Source: Tsukamurella pseudospumae (GTDB lineage Bacteria > Actinomycetota > Actinomycetes > Mycobacteriales > Mycobacteriaceae). From it: a stretch of DNA of 64,000 nt. The DNA lies in contig NZ_LSRE01000044.1 of the NCBI RefSeq assembly GCF_001575205.1, forward strand, positions 124,001-188,000. Direction: 5' to 3'. Shown piece by piece: positions 1 to 9,332 of the stretch (within the stretch, counting starts at the first letter, position 1; each line of letters begins with the position of its first letter). Made by a program: the position numbers and the translations under genes. Under the pieces are notes generated by a model. That model ran no database searches, was not told where the DNA came from, and saw only the letters and a list, made by a program, of their open reading frames with translations.

Positions 1-435
1 GAGCTGCTCAACGTCACGCCCGAGCAGAGCGTCGGCGAGCAGGACGCCACCATCGGCAAGGACCTGTTCGCGAGCGATCCCGCGCAGTGCTGCAACCTGC
101 GCAAGGTGGTGCCTCTGCGGGAGTCGCTCAAGGGCTACCGCGCCTGGGTCACCGGCATCCGCCGCGTCGAATCGCCCACCCGCGCGAACGCGCCGTTCAT
201 CTCCTTCGACGAGGGCTTCGGGCTGCTCAAGGTGAACCCGATCGTCGACTGGTCCGACGAGCGGATGCAGCAGTTCATCGAGGAGAACGGCATCCTGGTC
301 AACCCGCTGGTGGACGAGGGCTACCCGTCGATCGGCTGCCAGCCCTGCACCAACAAGCCCGCCCCCGGTACCGATCCTCGCAGCGGCCGCTGGGCCGGTT
401 CGACCAAGACAGAATGCGGATTGCACGCCTCATGA
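1..435 (+). CDS. cysH: Adenylyl-sulfate (APS) reductase CysH, C-terminal part (5' end outside window)
   Basis: The open frame runs from the first base to TGA at 433-435, so only the C-terminal 144 residues are present. It shows the paired cysteines of CCNLRKV, a later CxxC (GCQPC) and the catalytic tail ECGLH. The CC...CxxC set binds a [4Fe-4S] cluster and separates bacterial APS reductases from the cluster-free PAPS reductases of enteric bacteria. The tail cysteine carries the thiosulfonate intermediate that yields sulfite. The stop overlaps the cysD start as ATGA, so the genes are translationally coupled. APS reduction without a PAPS step agrees with the CysN in this operon lacking an APS kinase domain. 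Confidence 0.93.
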   Translation, partial: ELLNVTPEQSVGEQDATIGKDLFASDPAQCCNLRKVVPLRESLKGYRAWVTGIRRVESPTRANAPFISFDEGFGLLKVNPIVDWSDERMQQFIEENGILVNPLVDEGYPSIGCQPCTNKPAPGTDPRSGRWAGSTKTECGLHAS

Positions 436-1358
436 CAATCACAGAGCCCACAGCCCCCGCAACGAGCGATTTCAGCACGCTCGACGCCCTCGAGTCCGAG
501 GCCATCCACATCTTCCGCGAGGTCGCGGGCGAGTTCGAGCGCCCCGTGATCCTCTTCTCGGGCGGCAAGGATTCGACGGTGCTGCTGCACCTCGCGGTGA
601 AGGCCTTCTGGCCGGCCCCGCTCCCCTTCGCGCTGCTGCACGTCGACACGGGCCACAACCTGCCCGAGGTGTTGGACTTCCGCGACCGGATGGTCGAGAA
701 GTACAACCTGCGCCTGCACGTGGCCAAGGTCGAGGACTACCTCGCCGACGGCCGGCTCGAAGAGCGTGCCGACGGTATCCGCAACCCGCTGCAGACGGTG
801 CCGCTCCTGGACGCCATCTCGGGGAACCGGTTCGACGCCGTCTTCGGCGGCGGCCGTCGCGACGAGGAGCGTGCCCGCGCCAAGGAGCGGATCTTCTCGC
901 TGCGCAACGCCTTCGGCCAGTGGGACCCGAAGCGCCAGCGCCCCGAGCTGTGGAACCTCTACAACGGCCGGCACGCGCCGGGCGAGCACGTGCGCGTGTT
1001 CCCCATCAGCAACTTCACCGAGCTCGACATCTGGCGCTACATCGCCCGCGAGGACATCGAGCTGGCCTCGATCTACTACGCGCACGAGCGTGAGGTGTTC
1101 GATCGCGACGGCATGCTCATGACCTCCGGCGTGTGGGGCGGCGCCCGCGAGGGCGAGCAGGTCCGGACCCTCTCGGTGCGCTACCGCACCGTGGGCGACG
1201 GCTCCACCACCGGCGCCATCGAGTCGACCGCGTCGACCAACGAGCAGATCATGGCCGAGGTCGCCGCGTCGCGGCTCACCGAGCGCGGCGCCACCCGCGG
1301 CGACGACCGCGTCTCCGAGGCCGCCATGGAGGACCGTAAGAAAGAGGGCTACTTCTGA
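432..1358 (+). CDS. cysD: Sulfate adenylyltransferase subunit 2 (CysD)
   Basis: This 308-residue protein is the ATP-pyrophosphatase-type subunit of ATP sulfurylase, which with CysN makes APS from ATP and sulfate in the cytoplasm. The PP-loop SGGKDST is visible near residue 44, followed by HVDTGHNLPE and the FGGGRRDEERAR block typical of CysD. ATG at 432 is chosen because it overlaps the cysH stop (ATGA); the same frame stays open further upstream but that part overlaps cysH and looks like shadow sequence. Length matches the family (about 300). The gene ends by overlapping cysN (TGATG). Confidence 0.95.
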   Translation: MTITEPTAPATSDFSTLDALESEAIHIFREVAGEFERPVILFSGGKDSTVLLHLAVKAFWPAPLPFALLHVDTGHNLPEVLDFRDRMVEKYNLRLHVAKVEDYLADGRLEERADGIRNPLQTVPLLDAISGNRFDAVFGGGRRDEERARAKERIFSLRNAFGQWDPKRQRPELWNLYNGRHAPGEHVRVFPISNFTELDIWRYIAREDIELASIYYAHEREVFDRDGMLMTSGVWGGAREGEQVRTLSVRYRTVGDGSTTGAIESTASTNEQIMAEVAASRLTERGATRGDDRVSEAAMEDRKKEGYF

Positions 1359-2635
1359 TGTCGCAGGCTCCTGCACTCCTCCGCCTGGCCACCGCCGGCT
1401 CCGTCGACGACGGCAAGTCGACCCTCGTCGGGCGCCTGCTCTACGACACGAAGTCGGTGCTCGCCGACCAGATCGACGCCGTCACGCGCGCATCGGTCGA
1501 CAAGGGCCTCGACACCCCGGACCTGTCGCTCCTCGTGGACGGCCTGCGCGCCGAGCGCGAACAGGGCATCACGATCGACGTGGCCTACCGCTACTTCGCG
1601 ACGCCCGACCGGTCGTTCATCCTCGCCGACACCCCGGGCCACGTCCAGTACACCCGCAACACGGTGTCCGGCGCGTCCACGGCGCAGGTCGTGATCCTGC
1701 TGACCGACGCCCGCAAGGGCGTCATCGAGCAGACCCGCCGGCACGCGGCCGTGCTGTCGCTGCTCGGCGTTCCGCGCCTGGTGCTCGCGGTGAACAAGAT
1801 CGACCTCGTCGAGGACCCCGCGTCGGTGTTCCAGGAGATCTCGGCGGAGTTCCGGGAGCTCACCTCCTCGCTGGGGTGGTCCGACGATGCCGTCCACGCC
1901 ATCCCCGTCTCGGCTCTGCACGGCGACAACGTGGCCTCGCGCTCGGAGACGACGCCGTACTACGACGGCCCGTCGCTGATCGAGCACCTCGAGGCCGTCC
2001 CGACGGACCCGGACACGAAGCCGATCGGCTTCCGCTTCCCCGTGCAGTACGTGATCCGGCCGCGCACCCCCGAGTACCCCGATTACCGCGGCTACGCCGG
2101 TCAGGTGGCCGCGGGCACCGTCGACGTGGGTGACGAGGTCCTCGTGCTCCCCGCGGGCACGCGCAGCCGGGTCGAGCGGATCGACACCGCGGACGGCGAG
2201 CTCGCGTCCGCGCACACGGGCCGCTCCGTGACGGTGATCCTCGCCGACGACGTGGACGTGAGCCGCGGCGACGTGATCGTCTCCGCCGCCGACGCCCCCG
2301 AGCCGCGCCAGCAGTTCGAGGCCACCGTGTGCTGGCTGGCCGAGAAGCCGCTGCGCATCGGCGCGCGTCTGCTGCTCAAGCACGGCACGAAGACCACGCA
2401 GGCCATCGTGGGCGCGCTGGACGCGGTGTTCGACGAGCAGAAACTGCAGATCGTCTCCGGAGACACGTTGGAGCTCAACCAGATCGGCCGGATCACGGTG
2501 CAGACGGCCGAGCCGATCGTCGCCGACGACTACGACAAGAACCGGGAGATGGGCAGCTTCCTGCTCATCGACCCCGCCGGCGGCAACACCCTCGCCGCGG
2601 GCCTGGTCGGGGACGCCCTCGCCCACCTGGTCTAA
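1358..2635 (+). CDS. cysN: Sulfate adenylyltransferase subunit 1, GTPase (CysN)
   Basis: CysN is the GTPase partner that drives sulfate adenylylation by CysD. Near the N-terminus is the G1 loop GSVDDGKST; DTPGH (G3) and NKID (G4) follow, then EF-Tu-like beta-barrel domains 2 and 3. At 425 residues it stops after the barrel domains. It therefore lacks the C-terminal APS kinase (CysC) module carried by the CysNC fusion of M. tuberculosis, in keeping with direct APS reduction by the adjacent cysH product. The start overlaps the cysD stop (TGATG). A strong hairpin lies 17 bp downstream. Confidence 0.95.
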   Translation: MSQAPALLRLATAGSVDDGKSTLVGRLLYDTKSVLADQIDAVTRASVDKGLDTPDLSLLVDGLRAEREQGITIDVAYRYFATPDRSFILADTPGHVQYTRNTVSGASTAQVVILLTDARKGVIEQTRRHAAVLSLLGVPRLVLAVNKIDLVEDPASVFQEISAEFRELTSSLGWSDDAVHAIPVSALHGDNVASRSETTPYYDGPSLIEHLEAVPTDPDTKPIGFRFPVQYVIRPRTPEYPDYRGYAGQVAAGTVDVGDEVLVLPAGTRSRVERIDTADGELASAHTGRSVTVILADDVDVSRGDVIVSAADAPEPRQQFEATVCWLAEKPLRIGARLLLKHGTKTTQAIVGALDAVFDEQKLQIVSGDTLELNQIGRITVQTAEPIVADDYDKNREMGSFLLIDPAGGNTLAAGLVGDALAHLV

Positions 2636-2651
2636 GCAGTTCGACGGTCCG

Positions 2652-2686
2652 CCGGCCGCACTCCGTTCGTCGGGGTGCGGCCGGCG
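2652..2686 (+). terminator. Hairpin terminator after cysHDN
   Basis: A perfect 11-bp inverted repeat, GCCGGCCGCAC (2652-2662) with GTGCGGCCGGC (2676-2686), has a 13-nt loop and sits just after the cysN stop. No U-tract follows, as is common for actinobacterial hairpin terminators. It would separate cysHDN from the convergent minus-strand genes. Confidence 0.6.
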
Positions 2687-2782
2687 CCGTTCCGGGGCGA
2701 TGGCTTGCGCACGAGCGGCTGTTACGTCACAGGGCATCGGTGACAGTCCCGAGACGTCACGGCTGCGCACGAGTGACACTCG

Positions 2783-3190
2783 TCACCGTCCCTCGGGCAA
2801 CTCACCGATTCGGTACCGCTCCGTCCCGTCCACGCTCTCCCACACCGCGATTCCGTCGCGCATCAGTGCCCACAACGGACTGCCACCGCGCGTCGCGCGA
2901 GGCCAGGTCCGAGCCGGCCGAATCACCTGCGCGGAATCGAGCACGGCCACCTGGACCTGATCTGCGACCCGATGCGTCCGCTCCTCCTCATCGCCCACAT
3001 GGTCGAACGCGATTCCGACCACGTGTGCGTCGGCGAGCCGCAACCACAGCCCGTCCCACGACGACCGGTCGAGGCGAGCCCACTGCGGCAGCGGATCCGT
3101 TGACGCGGGCAGGAACTCGTATCGGATCCCGCTGACATTCATGTCCCGCTCCACCCGGAGGAACGCGAGCGAGGTGCTCGGATCGCGCAT
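2783..3190 (-). CDS. Hypothetical protein (135 aa), coupled to Eis-like gene
   Basis: I do not recognise the family. The frame is supported by start/stop overlap with the acetyltransferase gene upstream: its stop shares one base with this ATG at 3190, so translation is probably coupled. The protein starts MRDPSTSLAFLRVERD and contains SSWDGLWLRLADAHVVGIAF and AVWESVDGTERYRI. It is soluble, with no signal peptide or membrane segment, and looks like a compact alpha/beta domain. A second in-frame ATG at 3141 could be used instead. A long extension of this frame upstream of 3190 is antisense shadow. Confidence 0.6.
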   Translation of the reverse strand: MRDPSTSLAFLRVERDMNVSGIRYEFLPASTDPLPQWARLDRSSWDGLWLRLADAHVVGIAFDHVGDEEERTHRVADQVQVAVLDSAQVIRPARTWPRATRGGSPLWALMRDGIAVWESVDGTERYRIGELPEGR

Positions 3191-4437
3191 CAGAAGTGCT
3201 CGACCGACCAGGGTCGACGCGGACTGAACAGCATCAGGTCGGCGCGGGCGGCGGCACCGTCGGTGAGCTCCCGCACGGACCCGACGGCGACGCGACGGGC
3301 CACCGGCTCGTCGGAGAGCCAGAGCCGCCCGAGGTCCGTCACATCGAGGGCGAGGTCCGCGGGCTCGTCGGTGGGCGCACAGGTGCCGGCTCCCCCTGCG
3401 GCGCCGGCACTCTCGATCAGGAACCGTCCGTGCGCCGGGCCGGGCCCCGCACCGTCGTACCCGGGATCGGTCACGTCGAGCACGATGCGGCCCGGGGCGG
3501 CGTAGGTGCGCGCCGCGAACAGCGCGGGCACATCGAGGGGCCGGATCCACAGCATGTCGCAGCGATTGGACACCTGGACCGTCCGCGGGTCGACGGGGAC
3601 AGTGCTCACGATGTCGTCGGGAGCCCGCTGCGGCGCAAGGACCGTGCTCACCCAATCGATGCTCATCACGAACGCCCACAGCTCCCGCTCGGCGGCCACA
3701 TCGATGCCCAGCAGCTCGGAGACGGTGACCGTCGAGTCGGGACGGGAGTCGGTCCACTTGTTCTCGACGGTGTAGATGAGCACGCCCGCCACGTCGCCGT
3801 CGCGACGCAGCACCAGGCGCTGCTTGTCGTCGTCCTTGCCGAGCAGGCCCGCGGACTGCCGGCCGTTGATGCCGAGCCGGGACACGCGGCCCGGGACGCT
3901 CACCCGCTCACGGATGCCGTCCGCGGCCGCCAGGTACTCGTCACCGCCGACGTAGCGGAGCTGGTCCGAGCTCCGCTCGGGGAGCTGGGCGCGGTCGACC
4001 GCGATGCGGTAGTCGACGACCTCGGTGCTCTGCCCGAACCCGTACCTGGCGTAGATCGCGTACTCCGCGGCGATGAGGGTTGCCGCGGCCGCACCGTCCA
4101 CGCGAGCGGCGGTAAGAGACTCGCGCATGTGCCTGCCGAGGATCCCGCGGCGCCGATGCGTGGGCAGCACCGTGACGGCGGAGACGGCCCGAGCGGGCAC
4201 CGTCGCCCCGCCGACCGCGGTGAGCCGCTGGTCGAAGGACAGGAAGGTCCCGACGGTCCGCCCGTCCGCGACGGCGACGCGGTGATCGAGCGCGTCGAGG
4301 TCGGCGAGGATCGCCTCGGTCCAGGCCTCGGCGTTCTCCATCCGCTGTTGGAAGCCGATGGAGGCGCACTCCTGGAATCCGGCGTACTGCTCCGGGGTAC
4401 GCACACGCTGGAACTCGATACCGCTCGAATCGGTCAT
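3190..4437 (-). CDS. Eis-like GNAT N-acetyltransferase
   Basis: This 415-residue protein has the architecture of the Eis (enhanced intracellular survival) family: an N-terminal GNAT domain with the acetyl-CoA loop THRRRGILGRHM near residue 95, a second GNAT-like domain and a C-terminal SCP2-like region. The AIYARYGFG segment and the terminal Phe (VEHF end) fit the tyrosine and C-terminal carboxylate used in Eis catalysis. Family members acetylate amines of aminoglycosides and of host or peptide lysines; the substrate here is unknown. ATG at 4437 is preferred over one at 4461 because a TAATGT -10 box lies 7 nt before it, suggesting a leaderless transcript. The downstream gene overlaps by 1 nt. 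Confidence 0.85.
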   Translation of the reverse strand: MTDSSGIEFQRVRTPEQYAGFQECASIGFQQRMENAEAWTEAILADLDALDHRVAVADGRTVGTFLSFDQRLTAVGGATVPARAVSAVTVLPTHRRRGILGRHMRESLTAARVDGAAAATLIAAEYAIYARYGFGQSTEVVDYRIAVDRAQLPERSSDQLRYVGGDEYLAAADGIRERVSVPGRVSRLGINGRQSAGLLGKDDDKQRLVLRRDGDVAGVLIYTVENKWTDSRPDSTVTVSELLGIDVAAERELWAFVMSIDWVSTVLAPQRAPDDIVSTVPVDPRTVQVSNRCDMLWIRPLDVPALFAARTYAAPGRIVLDVTDPGYDGAGPGPAHGRFLIESAGAAGGAGTCAPTDEPADLALDVTDLGRLWLSDEPVARRVAVGSVRELTDGAAARADLMLFSPRRPWSVEHF

Positions 4438-4444
4438 AGCGGCA

Positions 4445-4450
4445 ACATTA
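4445..4450 (-). promoter_or_regulatory. Probable -10 box (TAATGT) of the Eis-like gene, leaderless start
   Basis: TAATGT on the minus strand fits the actinobacterial TANNNT -10 element. It ends 7 nt before the ATG at 4437, so transcription would begin at or beside the start codon. No -35 element is obvious. Confidence 0.5.
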
Positions 4451-4470
4451 CCGATGCGCACAACCGGATT

Positions 4471-5361
4471 TCAGCAGCCCCAGCCGCACCGGTGCACACC
4501 CTTGATCGCGCCGTCCAGACCGGTGACGAGGTGCGAATCGATGCCGATGTCGTTGATCCCCATCCACACCTCGCCGCCACCGTCACCGCCGACGGTGACA
4601 CGGAAGCGCTCGTTCGGCGACATCGTGGCGGTCGTCAGTCCCAGCTTCTCCGGGGCCGTCCGGATGACCGCCGCGATCTCAGCGGTGTCGAGGTGCGCGA
4701 GGTCCACGCGCAGTCCCGCGCCCGACGACACCGACAGCCCGCCGTACACCTCACGGCTGTGGAAATCGCCGCCCAGCGAGTAGGTGTACCACGCCGCTCC
4801 GACCGGCGACTCCGCCTCGGGAACCCGGACCACCGCGCTGTCCCGGTAGAAGTGCACGCCCTCGATCACGGTGGTGCCGAACCGCTTGCGCAGCGCGCTC
4901 ACCACCTCGTTCATCCCCGCCTCGGTGAACATCTCCCCGCCCACGAGTCGCTCCGTCACGCCGTTGTCCGCGGCTGCGGCCGGCGGTGCGGCGGCCCCGG
5001 GTGGCGCGGCAGCTGCGGAGCGATCGCCGGAGGGCGGTACGAACCACACGATGATCCCCGCCCCGATCGCAACGATCACGGCGAGCGCCGTCAGTGCGAT
5101 GCCCACTCGTCCACGTCGGGTGAGCCGGGCGTACCACGGCGCCCGGTAGCGCGCGGTCGGCACCGTCGCCGGCAGTTGGAGATCGCGCAACAGCGCGTCC
5201 AAGTCGGGCACGGTGAGCGCGGTGCGGGCGCTGCCGACCCGCGCCTCGTGCTCGTCCGGCGACAACTGACCGTCGGTGAACGCCTCATCGAGCCGCGCCA
5301 TCACCCACACTCGGTCGATGTCGCGCGCCCGGAGTTCCCCATTCCGTGGCGTCATCTTCAT
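4471..5361 (-). CDS. DUF1707 (SHOCT-like) domain membrane protein
   Basis: About 296 residues. The first 60 residues form a DUF1707/SHOCT-like module (RARDIDRVWVMARLDEAF then DGQLSPDEHEAR), a short helical domain found at the N-terminus of many actinobacterial membrane proteins. One transmembrane helix follows near residues 83-108 (ALTALAVIVAIGAGIIVWFV), then an Ala/Pro linker and an extracytoplasmic domain of about 170 residues ending in two cysteines (HRCGWGC). Its function is not known. Start codons at 5376 (GTG), 5361 and 5355 are possible and no clear Shine-Dalgarno sequence decides. It is transcribed away from the cys transport operon ending at 5407. Confidence 0.7.
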   Translation of the reverse strand: MKMTPRNGELRARDIDRVWVMARLDEAFTDGQLSPDEHEARVGSARTALTVPDLDALLRDLQLPATVPTARYRAPWYARLTRRGRVGIALTALAVIVAIGAGIIVWFVPPSGDRSAAAAPPGAAAPPAAAADNGVTERLVGGEMFTEAGMNEVVSALRKRFGTTVIEGVHFYRDSAVVRVPEAESPVGAAWYTYSLGGDFHSREVYGGLSVSSGAGLRVDLAHLDTAEIAAVIRTAPEKLGLTTATMSPNERFRVTVGGDGGGEVWMGINDIGIDSHLVTGLDGAIKGVHRCGWGC

Positions 5362-5406
5362 GACCGTACATCGCACGGGCGCCGCGCCGGCATTACATCT
5401 GCGCGG

Positions 5407-6408
5407 CTACGCCTTCTGCACCGCGATCTCGGGGACGTGGGTGGCGCGTACGTACACCGCGTCGCCTTCCGAGAGCTCCAGCGCCGACGCATCGCCGCGG
5501 GTGATCTGGGCGTGGAAGCGCTCGCCGGTGGCGGCGTTCTTCAACTCGACGCGCACCTCGAAGCCCAGGTACACCACGCGCTCGACCTCGGCCCGCAGGA
5601 CGCCCGCTTCCTCGGAGGTCTGTCCGCCCGCCCGGGCCAGCTCCGGCGTACGGCCGACCCGGATGTCGTGCGGCCGCACCAGCACCCCGTTGAGCTTGGC
5701 CACCGAGCCGAGGAAGGACATGACGAACTCGGTCTCGGGACGGTCGTAGACGTCCGCCGGAGTGCCCACCTGCTCGATCCGCCCCTTGTTGAGCACCGCG
5801 ATGCGGTCGGCGATGTCGAGCGCCTCCTGCTGGTCGTGGGTCACGATCACGGTGGTCACGTGCACCTCGTCGTGCAGGCGACGGAGCCAGGACCGCAGCT
5901 CGTCGCGGACCTTCGCGTCGAGCGCGCCGAAGGGCTCGTCGAGCAGCAGCACCTGCGGATCCACCGCCAGGGCGCGGGCGAGCGCCATGCGCTGGCGCTG
6001 GCCGCCCGACAGCTGCGCCGGGTAGCGGGTCTGGAAGCCGGTGAGCCCCACCACCTCGAGGAGGTCGTCGACCTTCGCCTTGACCTCGGCCGCAGGGCGT
6101 TTGCGGATCTTCAGCCCGAAGGCGACGTTCTCCCGCACCGTCATGTGCTTGAACGCCGCGTAGTGCTGGAACACGAAGCCGATGTCCCGCTGCTGCGGCG
6201 AGGCGTGCGTGACGTCGATCCCGTTGATCTCGACGAGGCCGGAGTCCAGCCGGTCGAGGCCGGCGATCGAGCGCAGCAGCGTCGACTTGCCGGAGCCCGA
6301 GGGGCCGAGCAGCGCGGTGAGCGAGCCGTCGGGGATCTCCAGGGACACATCGTCGAGGGCCGCGAAGTCGCCGTAGCGCTTGTTGGCCCCCACCACGTTA
6401 ATCGTCAT
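5407..6408 (-). CDS. cysA: Sulfate/thiosulfate ABC transporter ATPase CysA
   Basis: This is the 333-residue ATP-binding subunit that powers sulfate import through CysT/CysW at the inner membrane. Walker [10 protein letters not shown] is near residue 36, signature [15 protein letters not shown] near 134, Walker [13 protein letters not shown] near 154 and the switch histidine in [10 protein letters not shown]-terminal TOBE-like part contains the CysA-typical [10 protein letters not shown]. It is the last gene of subI-cysT-cysW-cysA and overlaps the cysW end by 11 nt. Confidence 0.96.
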   Translation of the reverse strand: MTINVVGANKRYGDFAALDDVSLEIPDGSLTALLGPSGSGKSTLLRSIAGLDRLDSGLVEINGIDVTHASPQQRDIGFVFQHYAAFKHMTVRENVAFGLKIRKRPAAEVKAKVDDLLEVVGLTGFQTRYPAQLSGGQRQRMALARALAVDPQVLLLDEPFGALDAKVRDELRSWLRRLHDEVHVTTVIVTHDQQEALDIADRIAVLNKGRIEQVGTPADVYDRPETEFVMSFLGSVAKLNGVLVRPHDIRVGRTPELARAGGQTSEEAGVLRAEVERVVYLGFEVRVELKNAATGERFHAQITRGDASALELSEGDAVYVRATHVPEIAVQKA

Positions 6409-7216
6409 CGCGGTTCCTCCTGCGGGTCGCTTCGAGCAGGGACATCACCACCAGCGCGATGAGCGCCAGCAGCATGAGCAGTGTCGCGGCGGCGTACGCC
6501 CCGAAGGTGTTGTAGTCGTCGTGGTTGCGCGAGCTCACGAGCAGGGTGAGCGTCTGCGAGATGCCGGGGAAGTTCGACGAGACCATGAGCACCGCGCCGT
6601 ACTCGCCGAGGGCGCGGGCGATCGTGAGCACCACGCCGTAGGTCAGGCCCCACCGGATCGCGGGCAGCGTGATCCGCCAGAAAGTCTGCCAGGCGTTCGC
6701 GCCGAGCGTCGCCGCCGCCTGCTCCTGGTCCTGCCCGATCTCGTGCAGCACCGGTTCCACCTCACGCACCACGAAGGGCAGTGTCACGAAGGTGGTGGCC
6801 AGCACCATGCCGGGTAGGCCGAAGATGACGCGGAAGCCCAGCGATTCGATGCCGCCGAACCAGCCGCCCACGCCCCACAGCATGATCAGCGCGACGCCCA
6901 CGACCACGGGCGAGACGGCGAAGGGCAGATCGACGGCGGCCTGCAGCGCCGCTTTGCCGCGGAACCTCCCGCGCGCGAGGGCCAGCGCCACGAGGACGCC
7001 GAAGATCACGTTGAGCGGCACCACGATCGCGACGATGAGCAGCGACAGCTGCAGCGCCGAGATCGCGGCCGGGGTGGTGATCCAGGCCCAGAATTCGCCG
7101 AGACCGCGCTCGAACGAGCGGTACAGGATCACGCCGATCGGCAGGACGAGCAGCACCAGCAGGTACAGCAGCGCGACGGACCGCAGGCTCAGCACCGTCT
7201 TCCTGGAGAGATTCAC
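6398..7216 (-). CDS. cysW: Sulfate ABC transporter permease CysW
   Basis: Membrane permease of the sulfate importer with about six helices and the ABC-docking EAA-type loop ([21 protein letters not shown]). I chose GTG at 7216 (272 aa) because a GGAGG-type ribosome site lies just upstream and the N-terminus VNLSRKTV then leads straight into the first helix; 272 aa is also what I recall for M. tuberculosis CysW. An in-frame ATG at 7267 would add 17 residues that look non-coding. The stop (TAA at 6398-6400) lies inside the cysA start region. Confidence 0.93.
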   Translation of the reverse strand: MNLSRKTVLSLRSVALLYLLVLLVLPIGVILYRSFERGLGEFWAWITTPAAISALQLSLLIVAIVVPLNVIFGVLVALALARGRFRGKAALQAAVDLPFAVSPVVVGVALIMLWGVGGWFGGIESLGFRVIFGLPGMVLATTFVTLPFVVREVEPVLHEIGQDQEQAAATLGANAWQTFWRITLPAIRWGLTYGVVLTIARALGEYGAVLMVSSNFPGISQTLTLLVSSRNHDDYNTFGAYAAATLLMLLALIALVVMSLLEATRRRNRDDD

Positions 7217-7274
7217 TCCTGCTCCTCCCTGCGTCCCTCGGGACCACCGCACGGGACCGTCTGGCATCCGGTCA

Positions 7275-8066
7275 TCACTCGTTCTCCTCCCGCTTGGCGG
7301 TCCTACCCCCGACGAACCGCATCACCGCCAGCAGCACGAAGGCGATGGCGAGCAGTGCGACGGACACGGCGGACGCGGCCACCTGGTTGTCGACCTCGAG
7401 CTGCTGCTGGATGTACTGCGAGGCGACCTGTGTCTCGCCCGGGATGTTGCCGCCCACGAGCACCACCGAGCCGAACTCGCCGATCGCCCGGGTGAACGCC
7501 AGACCGGCGCCGGAGAGGATGGCGGGGAGCAGGGTCGGGATCACGATCTTCGCCACGATCACCCGGTTCGGCGCCCCGAGCGAGGCGGCGGCCTCCTCGA
7601 CCTCGCGGTCGAGCTCGATCAACACCGGCTGCACCTGCCGCACGACGAAGGGCAGCGTCACGAAGGCCAGAGCGATGACGATCGCCGGCTGGGTCGCGTT
7701 GAGCGTCAACCCGATCGGGCTGTCCGGCCCGTACAGCGAGAGCAGCACGATCGACGCGACGATGGTCGGCAGCGCGAAGGGCAGGTCGATGAGCGCGTTG
7801 ACGACGCCCTTGCCCGGGAAGTCGTCCCGCACCAGCACCCACGCGATGACGGTGCCCATCACCACGTTGATCACCGTGACGAGCAGCGCGACCCACACGG
7901 TGATGAGCAGGGTCGACACGGCGTTCTTCGCCGTCAGCGCGTCCCAGAATCCGGACCAGCCGTTGTCGAAGGCCCGCGTCGTGATGGCCGCGATGGGCAG
8001 CAACACGATGACCGAGATCCAGATCCACGCGACGCCGATGCGCAGCGGGTTGATCAAGCGTCGCAT
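7275..8066 (-). CDS. cysT: Sulfate ABC transporter permease CysT
   Basis: A 263-residue permease pairing with CysW to form the sulfate channel. Six hydrophobic segments are visible, beginning with IGVAWIWISVIVLLPIAAI, and the EAA loop reads EEAAASLGAPNRVIVAKIVIP. The start ATG at 8066 shares one base with the stop of the substrate-binding protein gene. An open frame extends upstream of 8066 but overlaps subI and is shadow. The gene lies 58 nt before the preferred cysW start. Confidence 0.94.
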   Translation of the reverse strand: MRRLINPLRIGVAWIWISVIVLLPIAAITTRAFDNGWSGFWDALTAKNAVSTLLITVWVALLVTVINVVMGTVIAWVLVRDDFPGKGVVNALIDLPFALPTIVASIVLLSLYGPDSPIGLTLNATQPAIVIALAFVTLPFVVRQVQPVLIELDREVEEAAASLGAPNRVIVAKIVIPTLLPAILSGAGLAFTRAIGEFGSVVLVGGNIPGETQVASQYIQQQLEVDNQVAASAVSVALLAIAFVLLAVMRFVGGRTAKREENE

Positions 8067-9160
8067 CACTTGCCCCCGGTCTTGTAGGCGGTGGCGATGG
8101 TGCCCTTGTCGCCGAACAATGCCGCGTCCACCGCGGGCCACCCGACGAGGTCCTTGCCGCCGTTCTTCGCGGCGGTCCCCCTGCCGAGCACGGCGCCCAG
8201 CTCGTCGATGGTCCACAGGCGCTGCGGCTGGGCGGAGAACAGGTGCGCCGTCTCGGCGGCGATCGTGGGGTCGCCGGCGCGGAACCCGGACGCCGGGATC
8301 GCGCGCTGCGCCTCGGGCGAGAACAGGAAGGCCACGAACCGCTTGGCCGCCTCGGGCGACTGCGCGGTGTTCACCACGGCGACCGGCAGGTCGATCCGGA
8401 AGGACTGCGGCGGGATGAAGTACTCGGGCTTCGGCTTGCCGTCCTTGACGCTCTGCCGCTGCAGCAGGACCGCCTCGCTCTCGTAGCTGAGCAGCACATC
8501 GCCCTGGCCGGACTCGAAGGCCGAGGTGGCGTCGCGGCCCGAGCCCGGGCTCACCGTCGTATGGTCCCGGATGAGTTCCTTCACGAAGGCCAGGCCCTTC
8601 GACGGGTCCTGGCCGCCGTTCGACAGCGCGGCGTACGGGGCCAGCAGGTTCCACTTCGCCGAGCCCGAGCTCGCCGGGTTCGGGGTCACCACCTCGACGC
8701 CGGGCTTGAGCAGGTCCGCCCAGTCGTGGATGCCCTTCGGGTTACCGGGGCGCACGACGACGGCGACCAGCGACGTGAACGGCACGGAGCGCCGCGGGTA
8801 GACCTTCTCCCAGTCCTTGTCGATCAGGCCGGCTTTGACGATGCGTGTGACGTCCGGCGCGACCGAGAGGTTCACGACATCGGCGGGCACGTGCCGCGCG
8901 ACCTTGCGGGACTGATCGCCCGACGCGCCGTAGGACTGCGAGAAGCCGACGTCGGGGTCGGTCGTACGGAACAGCGGGATGGCCACGTCGAAGGCGGGCT
9001 TGGGCGCCGCGAACGCGACGAGGTTCACCCGCTGAGTGCCGCTGGAGATGTCCACGCCGTGCGGGTCGTCGGTCGAGCCGCCCCCGCAGGCCGTGAGCAG
9101 CACGGTCAGGGCGACCGCGACGATGCTCAGGGCACGGCCGCGGCGAGTGGGTCTGGTCAC
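8066..9160 (-). CDS. subI: Sulfate-binding lipoprotein of the CysTWA transporter
   Basis: A 364-residue extracytoplasmic solute-binding protein. The N-terminus has basic residues, a hydrophobic core and the lipobox LTAC near residue 25, so the mature protein should be lipid-anchored. Sbp-type features include FSQSYGASGDQSR near residue 72 and NPKGIHDWADLLKPGVEVVTPNPASSGSAKW in separated blocks through the middle. It captures sulfate (possibly thiosulfate) and delivers it to CysT/CysW. It is the first gene of the operon; a TAGGAT -10-like box lies on the minus strand at 9197-9202. Start is GTG. Confidence 0.93.
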   Translation of the reverse strand: MTRPTRRGRALSIVAVALTVLLTACGGGSTDDPHGVDISSGTQRVNLVAFAAPKPAFDVAIPLFRTTDPDVGFSQSYGASGDQSRKVARHVPADVVNLSVAPDVTRIVKAGLIDKDWEKVYPRRSVPFTSLVAVVVRPGNPKGIHDWADLLKPGVEVVTPNPASSGSAKWNLLAPYAALSNGGQDPSKGLAFVKELIRDHTTVSPGSGRDATSAFESGQGDVLLSYESEAVLLQRQSVKDGKPKPEYFIPPQSFRIDLPVAVVNTAQSPEAAKRFVAFLFSPEAQRAIPASGFRAGDPTIAAETAHLFSAQPQRLWTIDELGAVLGRGTAAKNGGKDLVGWPAVDAALFGDKGTIATAYKTGGK

Positions 9161-9212
9161 GTCTCGCCGTTCTGCTTGTGGACAGGTCAGGCGAGAATCC
9201 TACGAAGCGCGG

Positions 9213-9332
9213 TCAGCGCAGCAGCGCCCACGCGACCACGAGGAGCACCAGCAGCGCGATCAGCGCGAGCGTCACCTTCGACTTGGGCACCAGTGCCCGC
9301 CATCCGCCGCCTGTCTCAGACACTCTCGTCAT
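9213..9332 (-). CDS. Small single-helix membrane protein (39 aa)
   Basis: A very short frame starting ATG at 9332 encodes MTRVSETGGGWRALVPKSK followed by one hydrophobic helix of about 19 residues (VTLALIALLVLLVVAWALL) and a terminal Arg. It starts inside the end of the preceding 78-aa membrane protein (17-nt overlap), which supports it as a real coupled cistron. No function is known. A small membrane ORF occupies a similar place beside the trehalase gene in M. tuberculosis (Rv2401A), from memory. Confidence 0.5.
   Translation of the reverse strand: MTRVSETGGGWRALVPKSKVTLALIALLVLLVVAWALLR

Noticed and set aside
3196-6462. Very long plus-strand open frame (about 1088 codons) opposite the Eis-like, DUF1707 and cysA genes
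   Set aside because: Low-complexity Arg/Gly/His-rich translation with no family features; it spans several well-supported minus-strand genes and reflects high GC at third positions.
6398-7267. Longer cysW starting at ATG 7267
   Set aside because: The extra 17 residues look non-coding; GTG 7216 has a clear GGAGG site and gives the usual protein length.
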